From Oreohelix idahoensis (taxonomy: Eukaryota > Mollusca > Gastropoda > Stylommatophora > Oreohelicidae), in the NCBI GenBank assembly GCA_024509875.1, contig JAMPIV010017564.1, forward strand, positions 186,001-250,000: 64,000 nt of DNA. The letters are read 5' to 3'. The notes beneath the pieces were generated by a model. The model had not been told where the DNA came from, made no database searches, and saw only the letters and a list, made by a program, of their open reading frames with translations. The position numbers and the translations under genes are program-made. Positions 61,320 to 64,000 of the stretch are shown piece after piece; position 1 is the first letter of the stretch; the number at the start of each line of letters is the position of its first letter.

Positions 61320-62820
61320 TCATTCATAACCCACCACTCCCAAAGGAGCATATGCCTTCAACAAACACATGCAAAGTCCTCTTGTCACGTGCCATCATCT
61401 CAAGTTCTTTCCACGTTCTCCTCGTCATTTTCACCTCTGTTTCCAGCTCTCTTCTCCATGTGCTTCTTGGTCTACCTCTGCCTCTCTTGCCCTGGGGGTT
61501 CCAGAACAAGGACTGCCTTGTAATGCTATCAACAGGTTTCCTCAGTGTGTGTCCTATCCATCGCCGTCGTGTCCTTCTCATCTCTTGTTCCACTAGCACT
61601 TGTCTAGTTCTTGTCATCAGTTCCACTTTGGCAACCTTGTCATACCATTTTAATCCCTCTATTCTACGCAATAACCCATTTATGAAAGGCTGTAGTTTCC
61701 TGGTTGTTGTCTTTGTTGTTCTCCATGTCTCAGAGCCATACAATAGGACTGACTTCACATTTGAGTTGAAGAGTCTTATTTTCGTGTTGGATCCGATTTC
61801 ACTTGATCTCATATATTTCCCAATGCAATGGAAGCTCCTCTTGCTTTTTGTATTCTTAGTTTAATATCACTGTCTGTCCCTCCAACTGTGTCTATATTGC
61901 TGCCAAGATATGTGTACGATTCTACATCTTGTTTTGGTGTTTCTTCAAATTCAACCCTGCATTACCTGCATTTATTCTCATTATTTTTATCTTTCCACTG
62001 TGTATTTTCAGACCCAATTGCTGTGACCCCTCATCTAGTGTTTTCAATTTGTCCTGCATCTGATTACGGTTATGGGACAAAGGAGCCAAGTCATCAACAA
62101 AATCCAGATCATCCAACTGCTTAGTCAGAGTCCACTGGATTCCATTTCTGTTGTGTGTTGTCGATGATCTCATAACCCAGTCTATTGCTAGTAAGAAAAG
62201 AAATGGAGACAAGAGGCATCCCTGTCGCACTCCTGTTCTTATCCCAAACGGTTCTGTAAGCTGTCCTTCGTGAAGAACTCTGCATGTCATGTCTTTATAT
62301 GTTTTCTTTATTAAATTAATGATCTTCAGGGGAACTCCATAATGCCTCTCCAATTTCCAAAGTGATTCTCTGTCTACACTGTCAAATGCCTTTTCGTAGT
62401 CCACAAATCCGATGTATAGTGGTGAATTCCATTCCAGACTTTGTTCAACTATTATTCTCAAAGTGGCTATCTGGTCTGAACATGATCTGTTTTGTCGAAA
62501 ACCTGCTTGTCCATCTCTCAGTGTCTTGTCTATGGACTCTTTTAATCTCTCAAGGATAATCCTGTTTAATACTTTTCCTGGCACTGATAGTAGCATTATT
62601 CCTCTATAATTTGTGCACTCTTGTAAATTTCCCTTCTTAGGCAACTTAACCAGATATCCTGCCTTCCATTCTGCTGGTATCTCTTCCTTTTCTCAGACTT
62701 TACCAAGTAATTTATATAACATCTCTGTAGTCGTGTCAATATCTGCTTTGATGGCCTCTGCTGGAATGTCATCAGGTCTAGACGCTTTTCCATCTCTTAG
62801 AAAATAATACGGTAATATTC
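61320..62820 (-). pseudogene. LINE-D RT and C-terminal region
   Basis: Minus-strand frames: PKKGNLQECTNYRG, GFRQNRSCSDQ, FVDYEKAFDSVDR, RTGVRQGCLLSP and FVDDLAPLSHN (FADD changed to FVDD). A frame change near 61940 leads to SYTYLGSNIDTVGG, a stop near 61810, then YGSETW, RRRWIGHTLRK and GKRGRGRPRSTW. The endonuclease is absent. It is related to, but distinct from, LINE-A and LINE-C. Confidence 0.88.
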
Positions 62821-62869
62821 AAATAATACGGAAGGTTAATTGTTTTAATTGGCCCATCTGAGTAGAATG

Positions 62870-63125
62870 GATGTCAACAGATACGGGAGAAGGTATAGAA
62901 AATAGATTTTTCACATGTGGTAGATTGAGGGAAAGATATGTCTCTGGAGTGATTAGGTTGTCTCCTCCAGCCTATCCGTACGACTGTACTTTATTGCAAG
63001 ACAGGTTTTACCTCCCTATCAAGAACAGATACGTTTCTCTACACACACACAGAGCTATGTGACAACAAGACAAACAAACGTGAAAAAAACTACAGATAAA
63101 TGGGTCTGGGTCTGACCAACACACA
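62870..63125 (-). repeat. Unclassified repeat R2, inverted copy
   Basis: The reverse complement of 46330-46510: GGGTCTGACCAACACACAAA, and GCTATGTGACAACAAGACAA on the plus strand here. It contains a short CACACA run. No coding. Confidence 0.65.
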
Positions 63126-64000
63126 AAGGTAAGTTTCTTTGAAGTGTAATGTCATTTAAAGTTGACAACATCAAAATATCTAAAGGAAAAGATCGACGAG
63201 TCATTTACATGCATTTGGAATCAAGCAGAAAAAGTGCACCCTCCCCGAATGGAGACAAAAAACATAAAAAATTATTAACCCAAAGGTTGAAGGTTAGCAC
63301 TATATGACAGAATGAACAGTAGTGGTACTCTATGAGACCCAGTAAAATAAACAAACTTTTAGACAAATCAAATATATGGATAGTTTTCCCGCAAACAAGA
63401 AAAATACTCGCACACTCTTTCAAGCAGTGGCCACTCTCACACTCTTACCTAATTGCCTGGTATGGTAGGTCTGTAATATCCCTTGGTAATAGAATTAGTC
63501 CATGAATATATTATCTATTTTCACTTACTCTTCTGTCACCCCAGTTTTTGCAGATCCAAATTGGCCCTAATCCATCCCCGATTCTACACAGCGTAGGTAT
63601 TTAGAGAGGTATACTACATTTGAATTACGACTGTCAGGAGTCGGGATAAAATAATGTTCACTGCTGTGGCTGGTAAAAATATAAATCTGGGTTTGGTAAG
63701 TCCAGTGATAACAATTTATTGTCCTTCAATACTCTCTGGCGAGTGCTCGTTTACAAATGAAATCGGTGACACACAAGACAAGAAAAGGAGAAAATAACAA
63801 ATCCAAAAAAGAAAAAGACCGCTGGCCGCCCTTGTGATCAGGTCTGCGAAGAAAACAAGAAGCATTATATAAAAATGCTACTACTATATCTATAAAAAAC
63901 GGGACAAGACGATCTCTTCTCCACTCCGTCAGTCCTGATTAAATTTAAAAGGCACACGGTGTTTCCTTACGCCTAAAATTTAGCAGACGCCACTGGCGCT
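63126..64000. other. No recognised gene
   Basis: No ORF with family support and no repeat that I could match inside the window. It may be the start of a further element cut by the window edge. Confidence 0.4.

Overview
This 64 kb window is metazoan DNA built almost entirely of transposable elements and simple repeats. I found no host protein-coding gene, rRNA gene or canonical tRNA gene. There are three Ty3/gypsy-type LTR retrotransposons with Gmr1-like organisation, several endonuclease/RT LINE families, tRNA-headed SINEs, a Tigger (pogo) transposon, a mariner remnant and long (TA)n and (CT)n microsatellites. A marine or freshwater invertebrate genome such as a mollusc fits, but the window alone does not fix the taxon.

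Layout. 1-8190: Gmr1-like element 1 (family I) with an intact 1693-residue gag-pol ORF; its 5' LTR lies left of the window. 8207-13640: LINE-B fragments, an unclassified repeat (R1), tRNA-headed SINEs and a 30-bp minisatellite. 13700-16663: an intact 987-residue LINE ORF on the minus strand. 17600-21590: a LINE C-terminal scrap, a long stretch without recognised genes, and a (CT)n(TA)n tract. 21592-35073: a four-level nest. An internally deleted Tigger element is split by LINE-A; LINE-A is split by family I element 2; element 2 is split by a solo LTR of family II. Target-site duplications (TSDs) mark the three inner insertions. 35098-36020: LINE-A scraps and a SINE. 36042-45524: family II element 3, with 2.36-kb LTRs and the TSD GCAAG. 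45525-51200: a foldback repeat, a mariner remnant, a chimeric LINE and a likely old LTR. 51463-54780: a full-length LINE-A copy (TSD CCTTTTATTT) inserted in a second R1 copy. 55350-64000: LINE-B, an internally deleted LINE-A derivative, an RNase H-bearing LINE, a second SINE copy, LINE-D and microsatellites.

How the parts work together. The three LTR elements encode gag, aspartic protease, integrase, RT and RNase H, with integrase placed BEFORE RT. This is the Ty1/copia order on Ty3/gypsy-type proteins and is the hallmark of Gmr1-like elements. Family I gag lacks a CCHC knuckle and instead carries a conserved motif resembling the first half of a RING finger. Family II gag has a normal CCHC knuckle. 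Both have a capsid C-terminal region that resembles the SCAN domain. The LINEs supply endonuclease/RT proteins, and several short copies (SINEs, LINE-A deletion derivatives) look mobilised by them.

Limits. All similarities were judged by eye or from memory of protein and repeat families; no alignment or database search was run. Identities, LTR ages and clade names are therefore provisional.
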